A stretch of DNA of 64,000 nt from Verrucomicrobiota bacterium. Its GTDB lineage: Bacteria; Verrucomicrobiota; Verrucomicrobiia; Opitutales; Opitutaceae. Position 1 is the stretch's first letter, and each line of letters opens with the position of its first letter. A model generated the notes under the pieces. It was not told where the DNA came from and did no database searches. It saw only the letters and a list, made by a program, of their open reading frames with translations. Of this stretch, positions 16,881 through 24,698 are shown one piece after another. The stretch is taken from contig VHCJ01000005.1 in assembly GCA_016871755.1 (NCBI GenBank), positions 1 to 64,000 on the forward strand, in the 5' to 3' direction. Both the position numbers and the translations under genes were made by a program.

Positions 16881-17777
16881 ATGCCGCGCCTGCTGCTCGT
16901 CTCGCTGGTCTGGGCGCTGTCGTTCGGGCTGATCAAGCAGGAATTGGCCGGGCTCGACCCGGTGGCCGTCGCCACGCTGCGCCTCGCGCTCGCCGCCGTG
17001 CTGTTCACGCCGTGGCTGCGCTGGCCGGCGGCGGGGGCCGGTGCCGCAGGAACGTTCATCGCGATCGGGGCCGTCCAGTTCGGCGTCATGTACGCAACGT
17101 ACCTCGCGGCGTTCCGCCACCTCGCGGCCCATGAGGTGGCGCTCCTGACCGTGCTCACCCCGCTTTACCTCGCCCTGATTGAGAGCGCAGTCGACCGGCG
17201 GTGGCGGCTGCGTTGGATTGCCGCCGCGCTCCTCGCCGTCGCGGGCGCGGCGGTGGCGATCTGGAGCGACCGACCGCTGGGGACGAAGCTGACCGGACTG
17301 GTGCTGGTCCAAGCCTCCAACCTCTGCTTCGCGCTTGGCCAGGTGGCGTACCGCCGGGCCTTTCCCCGGTTCGCCGGCACGGTGACGGACCGGAACGCCT
17401 TCGCGTGGCTGATGCTCGGCGGCCTGCTCGCGACCGCCCTGTTGTCCGGGGTCACGACGGACTGGTCAGCGTTCTCGCCGACGCTCCGGCAGTTCGGCGT
17501 GATTGGCTATCTTGGGGCGGTCGCGACCGCGCTCGGCTTCTTTCTCTGGGCGCAGGGATCGGTGCAGGTCAACGCCGGCGTGCTTGCGGCCTTCAACAAC
17601 GCGAAGGTCCCGTTGGGCGTGGCCTGTTCCCTCGTGGTCTTTGGCGAAAGTGCCTCGCTCGGGCAACTCGCGCTCAGCTTCGTGCTCCTCGCGGGCGCGG
17701 TGGCGCTGGCGGCCGCCGGAGCGCGGCGCGACGACGCAGCGGGATCCGGCGACCGGACGCGGCGTGGAGGGCGCTGA
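16881..17777 (+). CDS. DMT-superfamily (EamA) transporter
   Basis: 298 residues, ten hydrophobic helices in two EamA repeats (about 1-135 and 145-285), with the repeat feature YLAAFRHLAAHEVALLTVL-like helix in the first half and LGFFLWAQGSVQVNAG in the second. EamA carriers export or import amino acids, nucleotides or sugars; substrate cannot be deduced. It begins 15 bases after the iron permease and may be cotranscribed. A low-complexity Arg/Asp tail ends the protein. Confidence 0.85.
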   Translation: MPRLLLVSLVWALSFGLIKQELAGLDPVAVATLRLALAAVLFTPWLRWPAAGAGAAGTFIAIGAVQFGVMYATYLAAFRHLAAHEVALLTVLTPLYLALIESAVDRRWRLRWIAAALLAVAGAAVAIWSDRPLGTKLTGLVLVQASNLCFALGQVAYRRAFPRFAGTVTDRNAFAWLMLGGLLATALLSGVTTDWSAFSPTLRQFGVIGYLGAVATALGFFLWAQGSVQVNAGVLAAFNNAKVPLGVACSLVVFGESASLGQLALSFVLLAGAVALAAAGARRDDAAGSGDRTRRGGR

Positions 17778-17807
17778 CGCCTCGCACCGGAGGCGCAGCC
17801 GCATCGA

Positions 17808-18452
17808 CTACTCCAGACCGAGACGCCGCAGCACCTCCGGCGGCGGGCCGTCGAAGGTCGCCAACGGCACGTTGCCGACATAACCTGCGTCCCGGGCACC
17901 CTCGGGGGTGGTGAAGAAACCGCTGGCAGTCAGATCGCGGAAACGGCGGAAGAAGTGGGATGGCTCGTGCAGCGGCGAGTCCGCCGGCGCGACACGGCAG
18001 ATGTCGTCACAGATCGCCGTCTTCTGAGCGAGGGAGAGCTCGACGAAGCCCCGCTGGAAGCGACGCTGGCTCTCGCCGTCGATCCACTCAAGACCGCCGA
18101 GGATGCGGGGGCGATCGGCGGCTTGGGCGGGGTACGGGGCGCTGATCCACTCGTCGATGAAATCCTGCACCTTGAGGTCGCCGGCGCTCGGGACGGAGCC
18201 CTCCCCCGGGATGATCACATCGCACAGCGCGGTCGCGGTCCGGCGCTGGTGGTCGTTGAACGACAGCGGCCAGAGTTCGCCGGGTTGGTAGGAACGCACC
18301 AGGTCGGGATCCGACCCGTAGCCCCGGGCGGCGGGCCGAGCCTCACCCTGCGCGAGGGCGGCCCGTTCCGTCACCATCAGGGCGGCCGTGCCCGCCATCA
18401 TCCACTTCAGAGCAGCGCGCCGGTCGAGGCGGCCGGAGTCAGGACCATTCAT
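17808..18452 (-). CDS. Gluconate 2-dehydrogenase subunit 3-like protein, Tat signal
   Basis: 214 residues with a twin-arginine type N-terminus (RRAALKWMMAG, then a hydrophobic stretch and an ALA cleavage-like site) followed by the gluconate dehydrogenase subunit 3 domain: HQRRTATALCDVIIPGEG and the VQDFIDEW and FVELSLAQK blocks. In known enzymes this small subunit accompanies a GMC-type FAD subunit and helps export it through Tat. Here it follows the GMC gene after a single base (TGA-C-ATG), so the two should form one periplasmic complex. No cytochrome c subunit gene is present beside them. Confidence 0.85.
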   Translation of the reverse strand: MNGPDSGRLDRRAALKWMMAGTAALMVTERAALAQGEARPAARGYGSDPDLVRSYQPGELWPLSFNDHQRRTATALCDVIIPGEGSVPSAGDLKVQDFIDEWISAPYPAQAADRPRILGGLEWIDGESQRRFQRGFVELSLAQKTAICDDICRVAPADSPLHEPSHFFRRFRDLTASGFFTTPEGARDAGYVGNVPLATFDGPPPEVLRRLGLE

Positions 18453-18453
18453 G

Positions 18454-20256
18454 TCAAAGGTTCCCCTTTCGCATTTCCTCAAGCATGTAATCGGCCGCCC
18501 GCCAGGCCAGCGCCATGATCGTGAGCGTCGGGTTCTTGTCCGCGTTCGAGCAGAACGGGGCTCCATCGGTGAGGAAGAGATTCGGCACGTCCCAGGTCTG
18601 GCACCACTGGTTCGTGACCGACTTCCGGCGATCGCTGCCCATGATGGCTCCGCCCACCTCGTGGATGATGCTGCCGGGCGCCTCGATGGCGGCCGCGCCG
18701 TCCTTGGACGGCTGCCGGGTCAGGCGGCCGCCGAGCGCGCTGATCAGGTCCGCGAACGTGCGCTCCATGTGCTGGGCCTGCTTCAACTCGTGCTCGGACC
18801 ACTTCCAGTGGAAGCGCAGGACGGGCACGCCCCACTTGTCCTTGACGACCGGGTCGAGGTCACAGAACGAATCCTCGTTCGGAATCATTTCCCCGCGGCC
18901 GGCGAACCCGACGAACGAACCGTAGTAGCGGCGGACGTCCTCCTTGAAGCGCTTGCCGTAGGAGCCGCCGGTGAGCCACTCCAACCCGTCGAACATTGGG
19001 GCGGCCGGGAGGTGGCGACCGGTCTGGAACTCGACGTGATAGCCGCGGGCGAAGTCGAGCTTCCCGGCGTGCTGCTCCTGATAGAGCCACCACGGGACGT
19101 AGACGTGGCCGCCACCGGCGCCGTCCTCATTGTGCAGCGGCAGGCCCTCGAGCGCCGGGATCTGGCCGCCGAGGCGGCCGCCCACCGTATCCATGATGTA
19201 CTTACCGACGCGACCGCTGGAATTCGCGACCCCGCTCGGGTAGCGGGGCGAGCGCGAGTTCAGGAGCACGCGCACCGACTCACAGGCACTGGCCGCGAGG
19301 ACCACCACGCGGGCCCGGACCTCGAGTTCGCGGTTCCGGCGACGATCGATAAAACGCACGCCCTGCGCCTTGCCGGCGTCGTCCATCAACACCTCCCGCG
19401 CCATCGCGTCGGGAAGAATGTCGAGATTGCCGGAGGCGAGGGCCGGCGGGAGATGCACCGTGGTCGACTGGTAATTCGCCCGGGTCGAGCAACCACGGAC
19501 GCAGTTCGTGGCCCAGAAGCAGGCGGCCCGCTCGTCCATGGACTTCGCCAGGATCCGTTGGGCCCGCGGGTTGTTGGGATGCAGTCGGGCGGGAATCGTC
19601 TTCGAATCCTGCCGCACGCTGAGCACGGCGCGGTGAATCGGGATGACCGGCAGACCCAGCTTCTTCGCGTGCTTCCGCGTGTACTGTTCGCCGGCCCGGG
19701 CCTTGGGCGGAGGCAACAGCACGCCGGGCGAGGAGTTCGGCGTGTTCTCCAACCCTTCGTTGGATCCGTACACGCCGATCAGCATCTCCACCCGATCGTA
19801 GTACTCCGCGAGATCCTCGTAGTTGAGCGGCCAGTCGAAGCCCAACCCATCGCGGCTGTACGGCTTGAAGTCATACGGACCATTGCGCAGCGAGATGCGA
19901 CCCCAGTGATTGGTGCGACCTCCCATCATCCGCGCGCGCCACCATTCGAAACGCCGAGCCGGATCCTTGGAAGCCAAGGTGTAAGGTTCACCCTCGATCT
20001 TCCATCCGCCATCCACCGTCGCATCGTAGAACCCAAAGAACTTGTCGGGCGTGCTCGCCCCGCGCAGGGGCGCCCGGGAATGATCCTGAAACATCGGGGT
20101 CTCGCTCTGGGGATCGTAGTAACGGCCCGCCTCGAGCATCAGGACCTTCACGCCCTCCATCGCGAGCGTGTAGGCCGTCTGCCCGCCCGCGGCACCCGAT
20201 CCGACCACGATCACATCATACTGGGACTGAAGCTGTTCCGGGGAGATATAGGGCAT
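18454..20256 (-). CDS. GMC-family FAD oxidoreductase (catalytic subunit)
   Basis: 600 residues. FAD motif GSGAAG (19-24) and the ADP-binding LEAGRYYD; mid-protein GGRTNHWG and CSTRANYQS segments; C-terminal GMC block with HEVGGAIMG and NADKNPTLTIMALAWRAAD, containing the His/Asn catalytic pair. Such enzymes oxidise sugars, polyols or aldonic acids; the exact substrate is unknown. It has no signal peptide of its own, and the next gene encodes a Tat-signal partner, so hitchhiker export is likely. The ATG at 20256 (MPYISPEQL) sits just before the dinucleotide fold and is preceded on the coding strand by only weak ribosome-binding sequence. Confidence 0.9.
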   Translation of the reverse strand: MPYISPEQLQSQYDVIVVGSGAAGGQTAYTLAMEGVKVLMLEAGRYYDPQSETPMFQDHSRAPLRGASTPDKFFGFYDATVDGGWKIEGEPYTLASKDPARRFEWWRARMMGGRTNHWGRISLRNGPYDFKPYSRDGLGFDWPLNYEDLAEYYDRVEMLIGVYGSNEGLENTPNSSPGVLLPPPKARAGEQYTRKHAKKLGLPVIPIHRAVLSVRQDSKTIPARLHPNNPRAQRILAKSMDERAACFWATNCVRGCSTRANYQSTTVHLPPALASGNLDILPDAMAREVLMDDAGKAQGVRFIDRRRNRELEVRARVVVLAASACESVRVLLNSRSPRYPSGVANSSGRVGKYIMDTVGGRLGGQIPALEGLPLHNEDGAGGGHVYVPWWLYQEQHAGKLDFARGYHVEFQTGRHLPAAPMFDGLEWLTGGSYGKRFKEDVRRYYGSFVGFAGRGEMIPNEDSFCDLDPVVKDKWGVPVLRFHWKWSEHELKQAQHMERTFADLISALGGRLTRQPSKDGAAAIEAPGSIIHEVGGAIMGSDRRKSVTNQWCQTWDVPNLFLTDGAPFCSNADKNPTLTIMALAWRAADYMLEEMRKGNL

Positions 20257-20434
20257 GGAGGGAGAAAGGATAAGAAAGAGGGTTGCAACGACCCGGAAAT
20301 CGACCGAAACAGAGAGGACGCCACAAGTCCAGCGCCCTGTGGTGTCGAGGCCGGGGTCTCCCGCCAAGTCTATGTGACTGCGGGGGTTTCAGGTCCGTTT
20401 GGGATGCGCTGATGCGTTTCCCGCCCTTTTCGAC

Positions 20435-20809
20435 ATGTCCAAAGCCACACCTCCTCAGTCCCCTGAGGTCCCCTTGGTGCGTCGTTCCGGATCCGGACCT
20501 TCCGGCGTTCTGGTGATCGATGACGAAGCGCTGATCTGCAATCTGGTGAGCTGAGAGGGCGGCGAGTGCGAGATCATCCGCCAAGGGGCGCCGGACGGGC
20601 TCCTCCATCATGGCGAGCATTACGGCGAGGCGGAACTCCTGTCCGCCCGGCCGTTCTCCGTCGACATCCTCACCCGGAGACCCACCCGGATCCTCGTGGT
20701 TCCCCGCAGCGAGTTCCTCCGCTTCGTCACGCACAACCACGGCGTCGCCATGTCCCTCGAGCGGCTCGCGTCGCAGCGCCTCAAGCGACCGGTGTTTCCG
20801 GTGGCCTGA
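20435..20809 (+). pseudogene. Cyclic-nucleotide-binding (CRP-like) domain protein with in-frame TGA
   Basis: One frame runs from ATG 20435 to a TGA at 20807-20809, interrupted only by TGA at 20552-20554. The first 39 codons end in GVLVIDDEALICNLVS; after the stop the frame resumes EGGECEIIRQGAPDG and HHGEHYGEAELLS, then RILVVPRSEFLRF. Together these read as a single cNMP-binding beta-roll with the GEAELL phosphate-binding cassette, without a C-terminal HTH. The frame is otherwise open and protein-like on both sides, so this is a single nonsense change or a base-calling error. Selenocysteine is unlikely. It precedes ubiE by 56 bases. Confidence 0.6.
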
Positions 20810-20865
20810 GCGCCTCACCGCTCCGGAGTTGCCTCGCCGGGCAATTCCCATTCGGTTGGTCCTTC

Positions 20866-21591
20866 ATGCCTGATCCGACCGCCGTCCACTCCATGTTCGC
20901 CCGCATCGCGCGGCGGTACGACTTGGCGAACCGACTCCTCAGTGGCGGCGTGGACGTCTGGTGGCGCCGGCGGCTCGTCCGCGCCGTGGCTCACACCCAT
21001 CCGCAGAGCGTGCTCGATCTCGCCACCGGGAGCGGCGATGTCGCCTTCGCCCTGAGCCGCAGGCTGCCAGCGTCGACCGCGATCATCGGCATGGACTTCT
21101 GCCAGCCCATGCTCGACGAGGCGGAGATCAAGAAGTCAACCGCCGGCGGCGCCTACGCCAACGTCGCCTTCCAACAGGGCGATGGACTCGCCCTTCCCCT
21201 CGAGACAGCGCGCTTCGATGCGCTCACGATCGCCTTCGGCCTCCGCAACATGGCGGACCGCGCGCGCGCCCTCGCTGAGATGCGTCGCGTCCTCAAGCCG
21301 AACGGACACCTCTTCATCCTCGAATTCTCGCAGCCCTACCGCTGGTTCCGGCCCGTCTACTCGCTGTACCTCCGCCACCTCCTGCCACGCCTCGCCGCCC
21401 TTGTCACCGGCGATCGCCACGCCTACGATTACCTCGGCGTCTCCGTGGAAGGATTCCCTCCCTGCCCCGCCCTGACGAACGAGCTCCGTACCGCCGGCTT
21501 CCGTCGGGTCACGGCCCATCGTCTGACGCTCGGGATCGTCGCCCTCCACCACGCCACGGACTCCGGAAACGCCCAAGCCGCCGCGGCCTAG
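20866..21591 (+). CDS. ubiE: Demethylmenaquinone methyltransferase
   Basis: 241 residues, class I SAM methyltransferase of the UbiE/MenG family, which methylates demethylmenaquinol in the last menaquinone step (and ubiquinone intermediates where present). Seen: SAM loop VLDLATGSGDVAF (49-61), IAFGLRNMADRARALAEM characteristic of UbiE, LKPNGHLFILEFSQP, and a C-terminal LTLGIVALHHA block. The N-terminal MFARIARRYDLANRLLSGG matches the family start, supporting the ATG at 20866. The quinone would serve as electron acceptor for membrane dehydrogenases. Confidence 0.93.
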   Translation: MPDPTAVHSMFARIARRYDLANRLLSGGVDVWWRRRLVRAVAHTHPQSVLDLATGSGDVAFALSRRLPASTAIIGMDFCQPMLDEAEIKKSTAGGAYANVAFQQGDGLALPLETARFDALTIAFGLRNMADRARALAEMRRVLKPNGHLFILEFSQPYRWFRPVYSLYLRHLLPRLAALVTGDRHAYDYLGVSVEGFPPCPALTNELRTAGFRRVTAHRLTLGIVALHHATDSGNAQAAAA

Positions 21592-21622
21592 GCTCGCGCG
21601 CCGGGGTCTCCTCGTTCTCCAC

Positions 21623-21943
21623 TCAGGCGAACGACTTGCCGCACCCGCAGGTGCTCTGGGCATTGGGATTTCGAATCTCGAACCCCTTGCCCTGCAGGCC
21701 GTCGTCAAAATCGACGCTTGATCCGCTCAGATAGGCCAGACTGGTGGAATCCATGAGGATCGATACGCCCTCGCTGACCAGCACCTGATCGTCCGCCTTG
21801 GGGAGGTCGAACGACATCCCATACTGAAAACCGGAACATCCTCCCGACTCCACGAAAACCCGCAGCAATCGCCCCTCCCCGGCGCCCTGCTCGGCTTGGA
21901 GCACGCGGACCTGCGCAGCCGCCCTTGGAGTCAGCGAAATCAT
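21623..21943 (-). CDS. erpA: Iron-sulfur cluster insertion protein, A-type (ErpA/IscA)
   Basis: 106 residues, HesB/IscA family A-type carrier that delivers Fe-S clusters to apoproteins. The three cluster-ligand cysteines are present: Cys36 in GGCSGFQY and Cys99/Cys101 in CGCGKSF. FEIRNPNAQSTCGCG at the C-terminus is diagnostic. It is convergent with ubiE. Upstream on its strand lies a perfect TTGACA (21977-21972), but any -10 would be only a few bases from the ATG, implying a leaderless transcript if used (low certainty). Distinguishing ErpA from IscA is by similarity only. Confidence 0.9.
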   Translation of the reverse strand: MISLTPRAAAQVRVLQAEQGAGEGRLLRVFVESGGCSGFQYGMSFDLPKADDQVLVSEGVSILMDSTSLAYLSGSSVDFDDGLQGKGFEIRNPNAQSTCGCGKSFA

Positions 21944-22141
21944 GCCTCACCGCTACGCCTCACCCGCCCGCTGTCAACCCGGACCGCGCATGAAGCAGAT
22001 TCCGTGCTAGGAAGGCTTTCTCCGCTTGCCTCACTTCCTTCCGCCGATTGTTCTACCCTCGAATGTCCCGCGCCCCCTGTCGCCCATCGTCCTTGAGGGG
22101 ACCGACCTACACCGCCGCCACCGGCGCGCGGTGAACCGCCC

Positions 22142-23635
22142 ATGGCCGGCACCGGATTCAGTCAAGACTTGCGCCAGCGCCAGGCCCAGTCGCTGGTCCT
22201 GGCCCCCCAACTGCGGCATTCGCTGAAGATCCTGCAGGTTGCAGCCCTCGACCTGCGCTCGGTCATCCAGGAGGAACTCCAGGCCAATCCCACGCTGGAG
22301 GAACTCCCGATGGAGGGACCCAGCCTCGACGGGGAACCCGCCGAGTCGGGCGGGGACGAGGGACTGGAACCGGAGGAACGTGAGCCGCTCGGGCCGTCCG
22401 ACTCCAACGAAACCGGGCGCGAACCGATGGATTTTTCGAAGGAATTCGAGATCCTCACCAAGCTGGATGAGGACTGGCGCACGCACCTGAACCAAGCGGG
22501 CGGACAGCCCTACACCGGCGAGGACGCCGAGCGCCGACAGCACTTCTTTGACTCCCTCGTCTCGGAGACGTCCCTCCAGGAGCACTTGATGCGGCAGGCC
22601 AAGATGGCCGACCTCTCGCCCACCGCCCTGCGGGCGATGGAGCACCTCGTGGGCAGCCTCGATGACCGCGGCTTCCTGACCCAATCCCCCTCCGACGTCG
22701 CGCTCCAGGCGCTCCTCCCGCTCGACGACGTCCAAACCGCCTTGCGCGTGCTCCGGGGCTTCGAGCCCGCTGGGATCGGCGCCACCGATCTCACCGAGTG
22801 CCTGCTCCTGCAATTGCAGGCCAAGGGCCGTTCGGACTCGCTCGCGGCCCGCATCATCCGCGATCACTTCAACCTGTTGACCCGGCGCCGGATCCCCGAC
22901 ATCGCCCGCAAGCTGGGCGTGCACACGGACGACGTGCAGGAGGTGATTGAGGAGGTCGGGATGCTCGACCCCGCCCCCGGTCGCCGCTTCGCCGAGGACA
23001 CCAACCGGGTCGTCGCGCCCGACGTGACGGTGGAGGAGGATCGGGGCGAGTGGAAGATCACCCTGAACAGCGACTACATTCCCCGCCTGCGTCTCTCCAG
23101 CACGTACAAGGAGATGATCGCCAAGGGGAGTCTTTCGCGGTCGGAGCGCGACTACATCCGCGAACAGATGCGCTCCGGCAAGTTCCTGATCAACTCGATC
23201 GAGCAGCGGCAGCAGACGATTGAACGCATCACCCGCGAGATCGTCCGGGTGCAGGAGGAGTTCTTCCGCGAGGGTGTCGCGAAACTGCGGCCGCTGACCA
23301 TGACCCAGATCGCGGACGCCGTGGGGGTCCATGAAACCACCGTGAGCCGGGCGATCGCCAACAAGTTCATCCAGACGCCGCACGGCGTGTTCGAGATGAA
23401 GTTCTTCTTCACCCCGGGCTACCAGTCACAGGCCGGCGAATCCGTCTCGAACACCAGCGTGAAGGAAATGATCGGGGAACTGATCGAGTTGGAGGACCGA
23501 AGCCACCCGCTGAGCGACCAGGAACTCGTCGCCAAGCTGCAGGATAAGGGAATCAAGATCGCGCGGCGCACGGTCGCGAAGTACCGCGAGGAACTGGGGT
23601 TGCTGCCCAGCACCCTGCGCCGCGACTACACCTGA
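22142..23635 (+). CDS. rpoN: RNA polymerase sigma-54 factor
   Basis: 497 residues with all sigma-54 regions: glutamine/leucine-rich region I (about 8-55, LAPQLRHSLKILQVAALDL), an acidic region II (about 56-130), the core-binding domain, a helix-turn-helix with MTQIADAVGVHETTVSRAI, and the invariant RpoN box ARRTVAKYRE at 474-483. It recognises -24/-12 promoters and needs AAA+ activators, none of which are encoded here. No enhancer-binding protein or hpf/ptsN neighbours, unlike proteobacterial rpoN loci. Its stop is four bases from the convergent tsaD stop. Confidence 0.96.
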   Translation: MAGTGFSQDLRQRQAQSLVLAPQLRHSLKILQVAALDLRSVIQEELQANPTLEELPMEGPSLDGEPAESGGDEGLEPEEREPLGPSDSNETGREPMDFSKEFEILTKLDEDWRTHLNQAGGQPYTGEDAERRQHFFDSLVSETSLQEHLMRQAKMADLSPTALRAMEHLVGSLDDRGFLTQSPSDVALQALLPLDDVQTALRVLRGFEPAGIGATDLTECLLLQLQAKGRSDSLAARIIRDHFNLLTRRRIPDIARKLGVHTDDVQEVIEEVGMLDPAPGRRFAEDTNRVVAPDVTVEEDRGEWKITLNSDYIPRLRLSSTYKEMIAKGSLSRSERDYIREQMRSGKFLINSIEQRQQTIERITREIVRVQEEFFREGVAKLRPLTMTQIADAVGVHETTVSRAIANKFIQTPHGVFEMKFFFTPGYQSQAGESVSNTSVKEMIGELIELEDRSHPLSDQELVAKLQDKGIKIARRTVAKYREELGLLPSTLRRDYT

Positions 23636-23639
23636 AGGT

Positions 23640-24698
23640 TCAGGCCGAGGCGGGACGCGCCGGCGATTCCGCCAGTGCCAGCCCCGGATGGATGCTCAGT
23701 TCGGGCAGCGGTGAGGGTCGGGCTTCCGGATCGCACGCTGCCGCAAAGGCAATCATCCCGGCGTTGTCACCGGTATGCTCAGGTCGCGCCGTCAGCAGCG
23801 GCACGCCGTGCCGCCGGGCCAGGTCGGCGAACGCCGCACGCAGACGGCGGTTGTTTGCGACGCCACCCGACAGACCGAGGCTCCGAAACTCGCCCGCCGC
23901 CAGCGCGGCCTCCGTCTTGCGCACCAGCGCACCGATGACCGCCTCCTGGTAGCTCGCGCAAAGGTCACCGCGCCGCGCCTCGATTTCACCCGGGGCCATC
24001 CGCTCCAGACGGTACCGCAGGCTCGTCTTCAAGCCGGAGAAGCTGAATTCCAGTTCGCTCCGGGCGCCTAGTCCGCGCGGGAAATCGAACGCCGCCGGGT
24101 TGCCTCGCTGGGCCTCACGTTCCACCAACGGGCCGCCCGGATACCCGAGGCCAAGGAGCTTGGCACCCTTGTCCAGCGCCTCACCCGCGGCATCGTCGCG
24201 GGTACCCGCGATCTCCTCGATCCGCCGGTCCGCTCTGATCCGCAGAAGCAGGGTGTTGCCACCGGACACGATCAGTCCGAGGTGCGGGGCGAGGCCGCGC
24301 CAGCGCGCCTCGAAGGTCTCCGGGGCCGCCGCGTGCTCCGGGATGAAGGGAGAATAAGCGTGGGCGCGCAGGTGGTTGACCCCCACGAGGGGACAGCGCC
24401 ACGCGAACGCCAGCGCCTTCGCCGCCGCCACGCCGATGGCCAGACAACCCGCAAGACCCGGGCCATGGGTCACCGCCACCTGGGTTACCGCCCGAAATCC
24501 ATCCGACGCCTTCCCCGCTTCGCGCAGGAGGGGTGCCACCCAGCGCAGATGCTCGCGCGTCGCGAGGTCCGGGACCACGCCGCCGTAACCCGCGTGGAGC
24601 GCGACTTGGCTCCGGATCCACTCGCCGGCCAGGCCCCGGGCCGGATCGAACAGCGCCACCGCCGTCTCGTCGCAGGAGCTTTCGAGCGCCAGAATCAC
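23640..24698 (-). CDS. tsaD: tRNA N6-threonylcarbamoyladenosine transferase catalytic subunit
   Basis: 352 residues, Kae1/Qri7/TsaD family, which transfers threonylcarbamoyl to A37 of ANN-decoding tRNAs with TsaB and TsaE. N-terminal MILALESSCDETAVAL, metal-binding VNHLRAHAY (His109, His113), GGNTLLL, DKGAKLLGLGYPGG, and SGGVANNRRLR are all family signatures. The GTG at 24698 is preferred because it overlaps the ctpA stop (GTGA) and places the family's first residues at the start; a longer reading from 24743 lies inside ctpA. Confidence 0.94.
   Translation of the reverse strand: MILALESSCDETAVALFDPARGLAGEWIRSQVALHAGYGGVVPDLATREHLRWVAPLLREAGKASDGFRAVTQVAVTHGPGLAGCLAIGVAAAKALAFAWRCPLVGVNHLRAHAYSPFIPEHAAAPETFEARWRGLAPHLGLIVSGGNTLLLRIRADRRIEEIAGTRDDAAGEALDKGAKLLGLGYPGGPLVEREAQRGNPAAFDFPRGLGARSELEFSFSGLKTSLRYRLERMAPGEIEARRGDLCASYQEAVIGALVRKTEAALAAGEFRSLGLSGGVANNRRLRAAFADLARRHGVPLLTARPEHTGDNAGMIAFAAACDPEARPSPLPELSIHPGLALAESPARPASA

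Noticed and set aside
20552-20554. TGA as selenocysteine codon
   Set aside because: The residue is not at a redox site of a cNMP domain and no selenocysteine-type context is visible; nonsense or error is simpler.
21944-22141. Regulatory RNA or small gene between erpA and rpoN
   Set aside because: No convincing structure, reading frame with family sequence or terminator was seen in these 198 bases.
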